In this document: positions 15,200 to 23,596 of the stretch, piece by piece | How the letters are laid out: each line of letters opens with the position of its first letter | How positions within the stretch are numbered: the stretch's first letter is position 1 | Assembly: GCA_045648605.1 (NCBI GenBank) | Contig: JAZROG010000125.1 | Coordinates: 1-28,324, forward strand | Reading direction: 5' to 3' | Source: SIG710 sp045648605 | GTDB taxonomy: Bacteria > Bacillota > Clostridia > Oscillospirales > CAG-272 | Length of the DNA stretch: 28,324 bases | Program-made: the position numbers and the translations under genes | The notes under the pieces: model-generated | Told to the model about the DNA's origin: nothing | Seen by the model: the letters and a program-made list of their open reading frames with translations, nothing else | Databases searched by the model: none

Positions 15200-15767
15200 T
15201 CTGATATTAAAAAACAGAAGCTACAGAAGCTTTGATAACAGCAGAGCGATCTCAAAGGAGGAGCTGATGTCCATTATTGAAATGGCAAGAAAGGTTCCTT
15301 CCGCAAGAAATCTTCAGGCTCTCAAATATAAGCTCTGCTATTCGGTAGAGGATTGCGCAAGGCTCTTCCCTCTCACTGCTTGGGCAGGCGCGCTTCGCCC
15401 TCTTGTTCTCCCTCCGGAAGGACATGAGCCTACCGCTTATATCATAATCTGCACCGATAGCGATATTTCTTCTGCGGAAAAGAACCGTTTTCTCGGTGTT
15501 GACATTGGCATTGCCGCACAGACAATTATGCTCTCGGCAGCAGAGATGGGGCTTGGCGGATGTATGCTCGGTGCATTCAGCGCAGAAAAGGTTTCGGATG
15601 CACTTGAAATCGACAAAAAATATGTCCCCTCGCTGATCCTTGCCCTCGGAAAACCCGACGAGGAGATAATTCTCCACGATGCGGACGAGATCGATTCGCC
15701 CTATTACAGAGACGAAAATGGCATCCATCATGTTCCGAAAAGAAAGCTTGAGGACATTATAATATGA
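15183..15767 (+). CDS. Nitroreductase-family FMN oxidoreductase
   Basis: 194-residue flavoprotein of the nitroreductase superfamily. The N-terminus has NRSYRSFD (the usual RRSxRxF flavin-phosphate motif) and ARKVPSARNLQALKY (the usual PSxxNxQPxxF site). GVDIGIAAQTIMLSAAEMGLGGCMLGAF matches the family's second flavin-binding region, and ALGKPDEE closes the domain. These enzymes reduce nitro compounds, quinones or flavins with NAD(P)H. The Pro of the usual NxQPW is replaced (NLQALKY), so the substrate pocket may differ. AAAGGAG lies 5 nt before the first ATG. It overlaps trmB by 17 nt and truB by 4 nt, hence strongly coupled translation; no functional link with tRNA modification is known to me. 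Confidence 0.87.
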   Translation: MKMLNDLILKNRSYRSFDNSRAISKEELMSIIEMARKVPSARNLQALKYKLCYSVEDCARLFPLTAWAGALRPLVLPPEGHEPTAYIIICTDSDISSAEKNRFLGVDIGIAAQTIMLSAAEMGLGGCMLGAFSAEKVSDALEIDKKYVPSLILALGKPDEEIILHDADEIDSPYYRDENGIHHVPKRKLEDIII

Positions 15768-16678
15768 GTGATTTTTTTGAGCTGGACGGCGTGCTTATAG
15801 TAAATAAGCACGAGGGACCGACCTCGCATGATATCGTAAACATGGTCCGAAAGCTCTACCACACAAAAAAGGTTGGGCATACAGGCACTCTTGACCCCAT
15901 GGCAGCGGGAGTTCTTGTTGTTCTTGTGGGAAGAGCGGCAAAGGCGGCTGAATATCTTGTGAGTGACGAGAAAAAATACGAAGCAACCCTCCGTCTCGGC
16001 ATAACCACCGACACCGAGGACATAACGGGAAAGGTGCTTACAGAGCATAGTGGCTCTCTTCCGAGTGAAAATGAGGTCTTGTCCGCAGTTAAGAGCTTTA
16101 TTGGCAAGAGTGAACAGATACCGCCAATGTACAGCGCTCTGAAGGTCGACGGAAAAAAGCTTGTTGATCTTGCAAGACGCGGCGAGGAGATCGAAAGAAA
16201 GCCTCGCCCCATCGAAATTTACTCTATTGATTGCGAGAAAATAAACGAAAGAGATTATAAAATAAGCGTTCATTGCTCAAGCGGCACATACATCAGAACC
16301 CTTTGCCGCGATATCGGTGAAAGGCTTGGCTGCGGCGGCACGATGGCGACTCTTTGCCGCACAGAAACAGGTGGTTTTCCCATTTCGGAGAGTATTACAG
16401 TGGATGAACTGAAATCAATGGATGATGCCGCACTTATCGGCAGACTTATCCCCACCGAATCTCTTTTTAAATCTCTTGATGCGGTAAGACTGCCTTCATT
16501 TTATGAAAAGCTCTGCCGTAGCGGATGCGAGATCTATCAAAAAAAGGTAAAAACCGATTTCGATAATGGTGCAAGGGTACGCCTATGCTCCGAAAACGGC
16601 GAATTTTTCGCACTCGGTGAAGTTTCCGAATACGAAAACGGCTCGGCTATAAAGGCTATAAAAACCTTCAAGCTGTAA
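15764..16678 (+). CDS. truB: tRNA pseudouridine-55 synthase
   Basis: 304-residue enzyme that isomerises U55 in the T-loop of tRNAs. The N-terminus shows VNKHEGPTSHDIV, then KVGHTGTLDPMAAGVL with catalytic Asp44, the hallmark of TruB. YEATLRLGITTDTED, PPMYSALKVDGKKL and CSSGTYIRTLCRDIGE are further family blocks; the C-terminal 60 residues form the usual small RNA-binding domain. Its ATG overlaps the stop of the nitroreductase gene (ATGA-type overlap). It is the last gene of the operon, followed at once by a strong terminator. Confidence 0.95.
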   Translation: MSDFFELDGVLIVNKHEGPTSHDIVNMVRKLYHTKKVGHTGTLDPMAAGVLVVLVGRAAKAAEYLVSDEKKYEATLRLGITTDTEDITGKVLTEHSGSLPSENEVLSAVKSFIGKSEQIPPMYSALKVDGKKLVDLARRGEEIERKPRPIEIYSIDCEKINERDYKISVHCSSGTYIRTLCRDIGERLGCGGTMATLCRTETGGFPISESITVDELKSMDDAALIGRLIPTESLFKSLDAVRLPSFYEKLCRSGCEIYQKKVKTDFDNGARVRLCSENGEFFALGEVSEYENGSAIKAIKTFKL

Positions 16679-16682
16679 ATAT

Positions 16683-16721
16683 AAAAAAGGATGATTCACG
16701 GAAAGTGAATCATCCTTTTTT
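16683..16721. terminator. Bidirectional intrinsic terminator
   Basis: A 17-bp perfect inverted repeat (16683-16699 with 16705-16721) around GGAAA, with an A-run on the left and T-run on the right, so it serves both truB (plus) and the SGNH hydrolase gene (minus), whose stop codon is at 16724. Confidence 0.9.
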
Positions 16722-16723
16722 CT

Positions 16724-17266
16724 TTAGGCATATTCCCTTATAAGCTTTGAAATCTGCTCGCCGCAGACCTTAATTCCTTCCTCTGAAAGATGTATCTTGT
16801 CATCACTGATATATTTATCTATATCCGATGCCACAAGGCTATGAAGATCGTTTATCACAACCCCCATCTTACGAAGCTCGGGAACAAGAAGTGCATTGTA
16901 TTCTTTTATTGCGGCATTGCGTGCGTCATCATCTACAACAGGTGTCGTTGTTGCAAAAATAACAGTCCTTGCGTTCTTTTGAAGAAGCGCCGCAATTCGC
17001 ACCATATTTTTTACATATTCCTCGGCATCGGTAAACCAGCCGTCACCGTAATCAATAGCATCCCAAAGTCCGTTATTCCAATGAATAACATCACTATCGG
17101 CAATCATATCCTTCCATTCTATGAAAAGGCAACGGAGAGTGTATTTTGCAAAGCGGCAGTTATCATCGGGCTGAAAAACCTCATATCCCTCACCCATCAT
17201 TTCAGGCACCGCCTTACCATACCCTATATAACGTATAGAATCGCCAATAAGTACAATCTTTTTCAT
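16724..17266 (-). CDS. SGNH/GDSL-family hydrolase
   Basis: 180-residue predicted esterase. Block I is VLIGDSI with the nucleophile Ser10; an Asn-containing block (HWNNGLWD, about 62-69) follows; FATTTPV matches the strand region; the C-terminal DDKIHLSEEG has the Asp156-xx-His159 pair of block V. This fits a small intracellular SGNH hydrolase, often acting on acetylated sugars or lipids. There is no signal peptide. AAAGGAA lies upstream of the ATG, and a consensus promoter (17299-17327) drives it as a single gene. Confidence 0.85.
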   Translation of the reverse strand: MKKIVLIGDSIRYIGYGKAVPEMMGEGYEVFQPDDNCRFAKYTLRCLFIEWKDMIADSDVIHWNNGLWDAIDYGDGWFTDAEEYVKNMVRIAALLQKNARTVIFATTTPVVDDDARNAAIKEYNALLVPELRKMGVVINDLHSLVASDIDKYISDDKIHLSEEGIKVCGEQISKLIREYA

Positions 17267-17298
17267 TTCACAAAATTCCTTTCAATTAATTTTAGTTA

Positions 17299-17327
17299 AT
17301 TATAACACAGAAAAAAGTAAAAGTCAA
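17299..17327 (-). promoter_or_regulatory. Promoter of the SGNH hydrolase gene
   Basis: On the minus strand, TTGACT (17327-17322) and TATAAT (17304-17299) with a 17-nt spacer. Confidence 0.85.
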
Positions 17328-17356
17328 TATGCATTTTTTATTTATTATAGCACTTT

Positions 17357-18343
17357 TTATTCTTTTACCGCAAGAACTACCTTTCCAACGCTTCTGCCCT
17401 CGGAAAGCTCTCTGTGAGCCGCATCTGCTTCTGTTATGGGAAGCACCTTATGAATGGTGGGCTTCACCTCGCCGCTTGTAACCTTAGGCCAGATATTTTC
17501 AACGAGAGAGGCAAGGATCTGAGCCTTAACTGCGGGAGTTCTTGAACAGAGAGTGCTTCCGATAACTCTTACATTGCGAACATAGATATTTTTCAGATCA
17601 ATTTCTGTGATAGTGCCGGCAAGGGCAGCTATCATAATCCATCTTGCACCGTGCTTAAGATAATGGAGCGATCTGCCCATCATAGCACCGCCAAGACAAT
17701 CGATTGCAACGTCAACTCCCCTGCCCGCCTCAAGCTCGGCACGGAGAACATCCTCAATATTTTCCTTTTTGGTGTTTATAACGATATCAGCACCAAATGC
17801 CTTTACCTTTTCGATATAAGCATCCTCAATAACGGTGGAGATAACTCTGATCCCGAAGGATTTTGCCATGGGTATCATAACACTTGCAAGTCCGCTTGCG
17901 CCCGCGTGCATGAGAAGAGTGTTTCCGCTCTCAATCTTACCCTCGATAAAAAGATTGAGATAAGATGTTGCAAATGCCTCGGGAATTGCCGCAGCCTCTA
18001 TCATTGAGCATCCCTCGGGCACGGGCATGAGCATATCATATTTGATATTTGCATATTCCGCATATCCGCCGCTGCCAAGAAGTGCGCATACCTTATCGCC
18101 AATCTTATAATTACTTTTAGCCCTTGCGCCCTCTGTCATATCAACGATAACACCCGAAATTTCAAGTCCCATCCATTCGGGACAGCCGGGAGGGGGCGGA
18201 TAATCTCCGTCTCTCTGCATAAGATCCGCACGGTTTACCGCCGCATAATGAATCTCAACAAGAACATCATCCTCCTGCATTACGGGATGGGGTACTTTGC
18301 TCCAAACAAGCTCTTTATTTTCTTTAACAAGTATTGCTTTCAT
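17357..18343 (-). CDS. NAD(P)H quinone oxidoreductase-like enzyme (PIG3-type MDR family)
   Basis: 328-residue medium-chain dehydrogenase/reductase without catalytic zinc ligands. The N-terminal domain has AAVNRADLMQRDGDYPPPPG, the motif of the PIG3/QOR branch, and GLEISGVIV. The nucleotide-binding domain shows LMHAGASGLASVMIPMAKSFG (a GxxGxxxxxxA-type loop) and a DCLGG strand. The C-terminal GRSVGKVVLAV is usual for this group. It probably reduces quinones or other conjugated carbonyls with NADPH. AAAGGA precedes the ATG. A TATAAT-like box lies at 18374-18369 on the minus strand, but I see no good -35. It is transcribed divergently from folA. Confidence 0.88.
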   Translation of the reverse strand: MKAILVKENKELVWSKVPHPVMQEDDVLVEIHYAAVNRADLMQRDGDYPPPPGCPEWMGLEISGVIVDMTEGARAKSNYKIGDKVCALLGSGGYAEYANIKYDMLMPVPEGCSMIEAAAIPEAFATSYLNLFIEGKIESGNTLLMHAGASGLASVMIPMAKSFGIRVISTVIEDAYIEKVKAFGADIVINTKKENIEDVLRAELEAGRGVDVAIDCLGGAMMGRSLHYLKHGARWIMIAALAGTITEIDLKNIYVRNVRVIGSTLCSRTPAVKAQILASLVENIWPKVTSGEVKPTIHKVLPITEADAAHRELSEGRSVGKVVLAVKE

Positions 18344-18432
18344 ATGTAATATCCTTTCGTTTTTTATAATTATACCTTTTTTCCAAAAAAAGAAAGACAG
18401 TTTTATGCAAAAAATGATAACTATTCTGCTGC

Positions 18433-18461
18433 TTGACTAAATCCATCAAAAATGATATAAT
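18433..18461 (+). promoter_or_regulatory. Promoter of folA
   Basis: TTGACT (18433-18438) and TATAAT (18456-18461) with a 17-nt spacer; GGAGG before the ATG at 18489. Confidence 0.85.
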
Positions 18462-18488
18462 AATACCATAAAGCTTTGGAGGCCGAGG

Positions 18489-18953
18489 ATGATAGCACTG
18501 ATAGTTGCATTTGATAAAAACAGAGTAATTGGTAATGACGGAAGGATTCCGTGGATAATCGAGGGCGAACAAAAAAGATTCCGCACTCTTACCATGGGAA
18601 ATACCGTCATCATGGGCAGAAGGACATATGAGGAAATAGGCAGACCTCTGACGGGAAGAAAGACAATCGTGATTTCAAAAACCGCAATTTTTGATGGTGA
18701 AAATTGCCGTACAGCAAAAAGCCTTGACGAAGCCCTTATAATGGCAGATGGAGACATTTTCATTTCGGGCGGTGCCGCGCTTTATGCGGAAGCTCTTCCC
18801 CTTTGCGAGAAGCTCTATATCACGGAGATCGATGCTTCATTTGATGGAGATACCTTCTTCCCGATCTTTGACGAGGGCAGCTATAAAAAGGAAATAATAC
18901 AGCGCATCGAAGGAGATATTCCCTACACCTACATTACCTATACAAAATTATGA
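18489..18953 (+). CDS. folA: Dihydrofolate reductase
   Basis: 154-residue enzyme reducing dihydrofolate to tetrahydrofolate with NADPH. Motifs are IVAFDKNRVIGNDGRIPW (Pro21-Trp22), the acidic active-site residue as Glu27 (Asp27 in the E. coli enzyme), FRTLTMGNTVIMGRRTYEEIG (NADPH-binding MGRxT), TIVIS, ISGGAALYAEAL, and the C-terminal LYITEID. Length is normal. It is a single gene with its own promoter, not next to thyA in this window. Its stop overlaps the stop of the AraC remnant on the other strand by 6 nt. Confidence 0.95.
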   Translation: MIALIVAFDKNRVIGNDGRIPWIIEGEQKRFRTLTMGNTVIMGRRTYEEIGRPLTGRKTIVISKTAIFDGENCRTAKSLDEALIMADGDIFISGGAALYAEALPLCEKLYITEIDASFDGDTFFPIFDEGSYKKEIIQRIEGDIPYTYITYTKL

Positions 18954-19091
18954 TCCTGCGGAGCTTTTTCTATAATTTTCGGGAGAAGCTCCGTAATATT
19001 TTTTAAATATTCTTCTGAAATTCAGCGGATCGGAAAAGCCTATCTCGTATGCGATCACCGAGATAGGTATTTTTGTTTCAAGAAGAAGCTC
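18948..19091 (-). pseudogene. C-terminal remnant of an AraC-family regulator
   Basis: Read on the minus strand, about 45 codons ending at TAA (18948-18950) give NELLLETKIPISVIAYEIGF, then SDPLNFRRIFKKYYGASPEN and YRK. This is the second helix-turn-helix of AraC proteins (IAxxxGFxDxxxFxRxFKKxxGxSPxxYR). No start codon, sensor domain or first helix-turn-helix is present. To the right of about 19091 the sequence turns into the tail of a different gene on the plus strand, so the 5' part was deleted. Confidence 0.75.
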
Positions 19092-19203
19092 ATTCATGCT
19101 TGCTATATGGACCCCCTCTGCTGTCTGCTCACTTGAAGAGATCGAACAAATGTGCGAGGAATTATTTGAAATAAACTGTGATTTTCTTGGGGATTACAAA
19201 TGA
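19092..19203 (+). pseudogene. C-terminal remnant of a probable GH4 glycosidase
   Basis: On the plus strand, IHACYMDPL (19092-19118), then after a one-base shift in a C-run, SAVCSLEEIEQMCEELFEIN and CDFLGDYK to TGA at 19201-19203. The intact GH4 protein in this window ends in a similar pattern (AAMLDPHT, then LSIDKIIEMVDSLIEEHGSW and LPKYH), so I infer a GH4-family tail. The match is short. Nothing upstream of the junction belongs to this gene. A regulator divergent from a glycosidase is a usual layout, which fits the neighbouring AraC remnant. Confidence 0.5.
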
Positions 19204-19245
19204 TATGGAAACAGGCTGCGTTATTGACGCAGCCTGTTTCCATAT
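19203..19245. terminator. Terminator of argD (and of the GH4-like remnant)
   Basis: A 19-bp perfect stem (19203-19221 with 19227-19245), loop TATTG. It starts in the stop codon of the plus-strand remnant and ends at the first base of the argD stop codon, so both genes share it. There is no long T-run on either side, yet the stem is the longest uninterrupted one in the window. Confidence 0.7.
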
Positions 19246-20411
19246 TATTCAGCGCAAGCCTGTTTGATTATTTCAACAGCCTCACAAAGTACATCCATAG
19301 GAATATTAAGCGCGGGAAGAAGTCTCACCTTATCCTTTGCGGTAAGGCAAAGAACACCCTTTTCGATACATTTTTTAACGATGTCCGAAGCACTTTTTTC
19401 GGTCTTTATACCTATCATAAGTCCCATTCCGCTGACGCTCTCAATTCCCTTTGCGCCCCTTAAGGCTTCAAAAACGAATTTGCTCTTTTCCTTAACAGAA
19501 TTCAGAAGGTCATCATCTATTCTCGAAACAACACTGCAAGCCGCCGCACAGCAAACGGGGTTTCCTCCGTATGTTGAGCCGTGGTCGCCAAAGGACAGAA
19601 CATTCTGAACCTTTTCCCCGAGAATTACCGCACCGATGGGAAGTCCGCCGCCAAGTCCCTTGGCTGTGGTAACAACATCGGGCTTTATTCCATAGTTCAT
19701 ATAGGCATACATTTCGCCTGTTCTGCCGTTGCCCGTCTGAACCTCGTCTATCATCATAACGATATCATTTTCTTTTGCATATTCTGCGGTCTTTTTAACA
19801 AAATCCGCCTCAAGAACATTAACTCCGCCCTCGCCCTGGATACATTCAATGAGTATTCCCGCAACCTTATTTTCCTCGCAAAGCTTTTTAACATCTTCAA
19901 ATTTGTTAGCCTCTGCGTGAACAAAGCCGGGTGTAAGCGGCTGATAAAGCTCATGATAATGCTCCTGACCTGTTGCGGCAAGAGTTGTTAGAGTTCTGCC
20001 GTGGAAGCTGTTTTTCAGAGTAATAATGGTCGAATATTCCGCACCCTTTTTCTCTGCGGCATATTTTCTTGCAATTTTTATCGCACACTCATTGGCTTCT
20101 GCTCCCGAATTTCCAAAAAACACCTTTTTCATGCCCGTCTTTTTGCAGAGCATTTCCGCAAGACGAGCGCAAGGCTCGGTATAATAGAGATTGGACATAT
20201 GCTGGACCTGCGCTATCTGCTCATTTACCGCCTTTTGCCATTCTTCATCGGCAATTCCAAAGGCTGTAACACCGATTCCCGAGCCCATGTCGATATATCT
20301 CTCTTCGTTCTCGTCAAAGACCACAGAGCCTTTTCCGTTTACTATCGTAACGGGAAAGCGGGTATACGTGCCCGCTATGTATTCCTTATCCTTTATCTGA
20401 ATATCACTCAT
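19245..20411 (-). CDS. argD: Acetylornithine aminotransferase
   Basis: 388-residue PLP enzyme that converts N-acetylglutamate semialdehyde to N-acetylornithine with glutamate as amino donor. Motifs are RFPVTIVNGKG, FFGNSGAEANECAIKIARKY, NSFHGRTL, IQGEGGVN, IDEVQTGNGRTG and TTAKGLGGGLPIGA, with PLP lysine Lys251. I chose the ATG at 20411 (overlapping the argB stop by 8 nt); an in-frame ATG 12 codons upstream would extend into argB without a ribosome site. It is the last gene of argC-argJ-argB-argD. Confidence 0.93.
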   Translation of the reverse strand: MSDIQIKDKEYIAGTYTRFPVTIVNGKGSVVFDENEERYIDMGSGIGVTAFGIADEEWQKAVNEQIAQVQHMSNLYYTEPCARLAEMLCKKTGMKKVFFGNSGAEANECAIKIARKYAAEKKGAEYSTIITLKNSFHGRTLTTLAATGQEHYHELYQPLTPGFVHAEANKFEDVKKLCEENKVAGILIECIQGEGGVNVLEADFVKKTAEYAKENDIVMMIDEVQTGNGRTGEMYAYMNYGIKPDVVTTAKGLGGGLPIGAVILGEKVQNVLSFGDHGSTYGGNPVCCAAACSVVSRIDDDLLNSVKEKSKFVFEALRGAKGIESVSGMGLMIGIKTEKSASDIVKKCIEKGVLCLTAKDKVRLLPALNIPMDVLCEAVEIIKQACAE

Positions 20412-21276
20412 TTTCGTCACCCATAAGCATCGTTCCCGCACCCTCATCTGTTAGAAGCTCCATAAGAATGGAATGAGGAACTCTGCCGTCCATTATAATT
20501 ACCTTATTTACACCCTCATTAAGTGCTTCGATACAGCACTCTACCTTTGGTATCATTCCACCGGAAATCACGCCCTCCTCGCGGAGCTTTGCCGCCTCGG
20601 AGATAGTCATCATGGGAATAAGTGTCGAAACATCGTCCTTATCGCGGAGGATCCCTGCAATATCTGTCATCATAATGAGTCGCTCAGCACCAAGTGCGCC
20701 CGCAATATATGCCGCCGCTGTGTCGCCATTGATATTATAGGCATTTCCCTCTTTATCGCAGCCGATGGTTGAGATTACGGGAATATATCCCTTTTCAAGA
20801 AGGTCAACAACGGGAGTAATATTGATATTGGTTATCTCTCCAACATAGCCGAGACGCTCGTCCTTCATCTTTGATTCGATAAGGCATCCGTCCATACCTG
20901 AAATTCCCATTGCCTTGCCGCCCTTCATTTCAAGAAGGTTTACAAGGGTCTTATTTATCTTGCCCGCAAGCACCATCTGAACGATATCAACAGTCTCCTT
21001 ATCTGTAACACGGAGTCCGTCAACAAATTCGGGCTTTTTGCCGAGCTTTGCCATAAGATCGCTTATCTCGGGGCCTCCTCCGTGAACAAGAACAAGCTTG
21101 ACTCCGATAAGCCAAAGAAGAACAATATCCTCCATGACCTGTTGCTTGAGGGTTTCGTTTATCATAGCATTTCCGCCGTATTTTACAACGATGGTCTTTC
21201 CGTTATAGTGGCGTATATTGGGAAGTGCCTCTGTAAGCACCTCGGCACGCTGTGCGTTTGTAAAATTCTTATCCAT
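20404..21276 (-). CDS. argB: Acetylglutamate kinase
   Basis: 290-residue kinase that phosphorylates N-acetylglutamate. Features are VVKYGGNAM (phosphate-binding Lys/Gly loop), LVHGGGPEIS, FVDGLRVTDKET, NINGDTAAAYIAGALGAE and MIPKVECCIEAL. The N-terminal 25 residues before the kinase core correspond to the extra helix found in arginine-inhibited, hexameric forms, so feedback inhibition by arginine is likely but inferred. It lies 12 nt after argJ and overlaps argD. Confidence 0.94.
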   Translation of the reverse strand: MDKNFTNAQRAEVLTEALPNIRHYNGKTIVVKYGGNAMINETLKQQVMEDIVLLWLIGVKLVLVHGGGPEISDLMAKLGKKPEFVDGLRVTDKETVDIVQMVLAGKINKTLVNLLEMKGGKAMGISGMDGCLIESKMKDERLGYVGEITNINITPVVDLLEKGYIPVISTIGCDKEGNAYNINGDTAAAYIAGALGAERLIMMTDIAGILRDKDDVSTLIPMMTISEAAKLREEGVISGGMIPKVECCIEALNEGVNKVIIMDGRVPHSILMELLTDEGAGTMLMGDENE

Positions 21277-21288
21277 TTTAAGCTCCTA

Positions 21289-22503
21289 TTATGTACGGTA
21301 GTCACCGTTGATCTTTACATAGTCATATGTAAGGTCGCATCCCCATGCGGTTGCGCTACCCTCTCCGCTGTCAAGAGTGATATTTATCTCGATTTCCTTT
21401 TCGAGAAGGATCTCCTTTGCCTTCTCCTCGGAGAAATCAACTCCCGCGCCGTTTTCGCAAACGAGAATGCTTCCCTTATTGCTCTTAAAGGAAACACCCA
21501 CCTTATTTACATCAACATCGGCACCGCTATAACCGATGGCACAGAGAACTCTGCCCCAGTTTGCATCCGCACCGAACATTGCTGCCTTAAGAAGGCTTGA
21601 GCAGATAACACTCTTTGCAACAGTCTTTGCAGTAGCTTCATCCTTTGCCCCAACCACATTACATTCAAGAAGCTTTGTTGCGCCCTCTCCGTCTGCGGCA
21701 ATCATGCGGCAAAGATAAACAGTAACAGAATTAAGTGCCTTCATAAACACATCAAAATCTGCACCCTCTGCGGTGATCTCGTCATTTCCCGCCATTCCGT
21801 TTGCAAGAACCGTCACCATATCGTTTGTGGAGGTATCTCCGTCAACGCTCACCATATTAAATGTGTTCTTTATATCGTTTGAAAGCGCTTTTTTCAGCAT
21901 TTCGGGAGAAATTGCGCAGTCGGTTGTAATGAAAACAAGCATTGTCGCCATATTGGGATGGATCATTCCGCTTCCCTTGGCAATACCGCCTATTCTGCAG
22001 GTCTTTCCGCCTATGCTGAATTCAATCGCGATCTCCTTTTTAACGGTATCTGTAGTCATGATACCCTCTGCGGCATCGTCACTTCCGTTCTTTGAAAGTG
22101 CAGCCTTAAGAGCGGGAACGCCCTCTGCAATAGGCTCGATATTAAGCGGCTGACCGATAACACCTGTAGATGCAACAATAACATCATCGGCTGAAATTCC
22201 AAGCTCCGCGGCGCAAAGCTCGCTCATCTTCTCCGCAATTTCAATTCCGTTTGCATTGCAGGTATTTGCATTTCCGCTATTGCAGATAACAGCCTGAGCC
22301 TTGCCGTCCGCAAGGTGCTTTTTTGTAACCAGAAGAGGTGCGCCCTTTACAAGATTGGTGGTATACACCGCTGCTGCACTTGCCTGCTTTTCGCTATATA
22401 TAAGTGCGATGTCCTTCTTCGTCTTGTTCTTGCGCACACCGCAATGAACTCCGCTTGCTGTAAATCCCTTCGCAGCACAAATGCCGCCCTCGATAATATT
22501 CAT
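21289..22503 (-). CDS. argJ: Glutamate N-acetyltransferase / ornithine acetyltransferase
   Basis: 404-residue precursor that splits itself into two chains and moves the acetyl group from N-acetylornithine to glutamate, closing the cyclic arginine pathway. The self-cleavage motif IHPNMATMLVF is intact, giving cleavage between Ala186 and the nucleophile Thr187. Other family parts are VHCGVRKNKTKKDIAL, CNSGNANTCN, VIVASTGVIGQPL and VSVDGDTSTNDMV. Whether it also has acetyl-CoA-dependent activity (bifunctional form) cannot be seen; no argA-like gene is in the window. It lies 12 nt downstream of argC. Confidence 0.95.
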   Translation of the reverse strand: MNIIEGGICAAKGFTASGVHCGVRKNKTKKDIALIYSEKQASAAAVYTTNLVKGAPLLVTKKHLADGKAQAVICNSGNANTCNANGIEIAEKMSELCAAELGISADDVIVASTGVIGQPLNIEPIAEGVPALKAALSKNGSDDAAEGIMTTDTVKKEIAIEFSIGGKTCRIGGIAKGSGMIHPNMATMLVFITTDCAISPEMLKKALSNDIKNTFNMVSVDGDTSTNDMVTVLANGMAGNDEITAEGADFDVFMKALNSVTVYLCRMIAADGEGATKLLECNVVGAKDEATAKTVAKSVICSSLLKAAMFGADANWGRVLCAIGYSGADVDVNKVGVSFKSNKGSILVCENGAGVDFSEEKAKEILLEKEIEINITLDSGEGSATAWGCDLTYDYVKINGDYRT

Positions 22504-22515
22504 TCTTAAAACTCC

Positions 22516-23436
22516 TTATATATCAAGTCCCGTTTCGTCCGGAACTCCCATTATTATGTTCATATTCTGTATTGCCGCGCCCGATGCGCCCTTACCGAGA
22601 TTGTCAAATCTCGAGATGAGAAGAATCCTATCCTCATTTCCGCTGACGCTTATCTCCATATTGTCCTTAAAGGAAAGGGCATTTGAATAAAGCGATGCTG
22701 CAGGATCATTTTCCACATATTTTACAAGTCCCGATGTATAATAGCCCTTATAAAGCTCTTTAATATCCTCGGCGGTGCCCTTTATCTGTGATTTAAAGAG
22801 CGGTACAGTTACCTGCATGCCCGAATAAAAATCAGAAACGATGGGACAAAATACAGGAAGATTTTCAAGACCGCATATTCTTGACATTTCAGGAAGATGC
22901 TTGTGGCTTTGTCCGTTTGCATACATAGCAGGAGAATCGAGAGCAAATTCTCTTTCCTCGTCCTCATACTGCGCGATCATCTTTTTTCCGCCACCACTAT
23001 ATCCCGTAAGCGAGAAGCAGCTGAGAAGCGCGTCCTTTTCTATTATTCCCTCTCTCACAAGAGGCTCGACAAGAGAAACGAAACCGCTTGCATGGCATCC
23101 GGGATTTGCGATTCTCTTTGAGGAAGCAATTTTTTCTCTTCTGCCCGCAAGCTCCGCAAAGCCGTATTCCCAACCGTCGGCTGTTCTGTGTGCTGTTGAG
23201 GTATCGATAATGGCTGTATTTTTATTCACAACCATAGAGACAGCTTCTATTGCCGCGGCATCGGGAAGGCAAAGGAAAGCGATATCTGCGCTGTTGAGAG
23301 CATCGCGCCTCGCCTCAATATCCTTGCGATTTTCCTCGGAAAGTCTTATAAGCTCTATATCGGAGCGAGTTGAAAGCCGTTCATAAATGCGAAGTCCCGT
23401 TGTTCCCGCGCTACCGTCGATAAAAACCTTTTTCAT
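22516..23436 (-). CDS. argC: N-acetyl-gamma-glutamyl-phosphate reductase, short (type 2) form
   Basis: 306-residue NADPH-dependent reductase of the arginine pathway. FIDGSAGTTGLRIYERL is the nucleotide-binding start, DIAFLCLPDAAA follows, and RIANPGCHASGF holds the catalytic Cys114; SGGGKKMI comes after. The length (about 310) and the DGSAGTTGL start mark the shorter paralogous form of ArgC, not the 345-residue type most common in Bacillus. It is the first gene of the operon, with a promoter at 23497-23524 and an AAAGGAA ribosome site. Confidence 0.92.
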   Translation of the reverse strand: MKKVFIDGSAGTTGLRIYERLSTRSDIELIRLSEENRKDIEARRDALNSADIAFLCLPDAAAIEAVSMVVNKNTAIIDTSTAHRTADGWEYGFAELAGRREKIASSKRIANPGCHASGFVSLVEPLVREGIIEKDALLSCFSLTGYSGGGKKMIAQYEDEEREFALDSPAMYANGQSHKHLPEMSRICGLENLPVFCPIVSDFYSGMQVTVPLFKSQIKGTAEDIKELYKGYYTSGLVKYVENDPAASLYSNALSFKDNMEISVSGNEDRILLISRFDNLGKGASGAAIQNMNIIMGVPDETGLDI

Positions 23437-23496
23437 GAATGTTCATTCCTTTCAGCGGATAAATATGCATCATACGCAAACAAAAAACTATTATAT

Positions 23497-23524
23497 ATTA
23501 TAATACATTTTTGAAAAAAGTCAA
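23497..23524 (-). promoter_or_regulatory. Promoter of the arg operon
   Basis: On the minus strand, TTGACT (23524-23519) and TATAAT (23502-23497) with a 16-nt spacer, leaving a leader of about 55 nt before argC. I could not identify a clear ArgR box or riboswitch in the leader. Confidence 0.8.
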
Positions 23525-23596
23525 GGGGTTATTTTGAATATTTATACATTTTGGCATTTTTCCCCACATATCAAGAAAAAAGCAAAGCATTTTTTA

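Noticed and set aside
23437..23530. ARG box or T-box in the arg operon leader
   Set aside because: A small TGAATGTTCA symmetry lies beside the argC start, but it does not fit a two-half-site ARG box, and the leader of about 55 nt is too short for a T-box.
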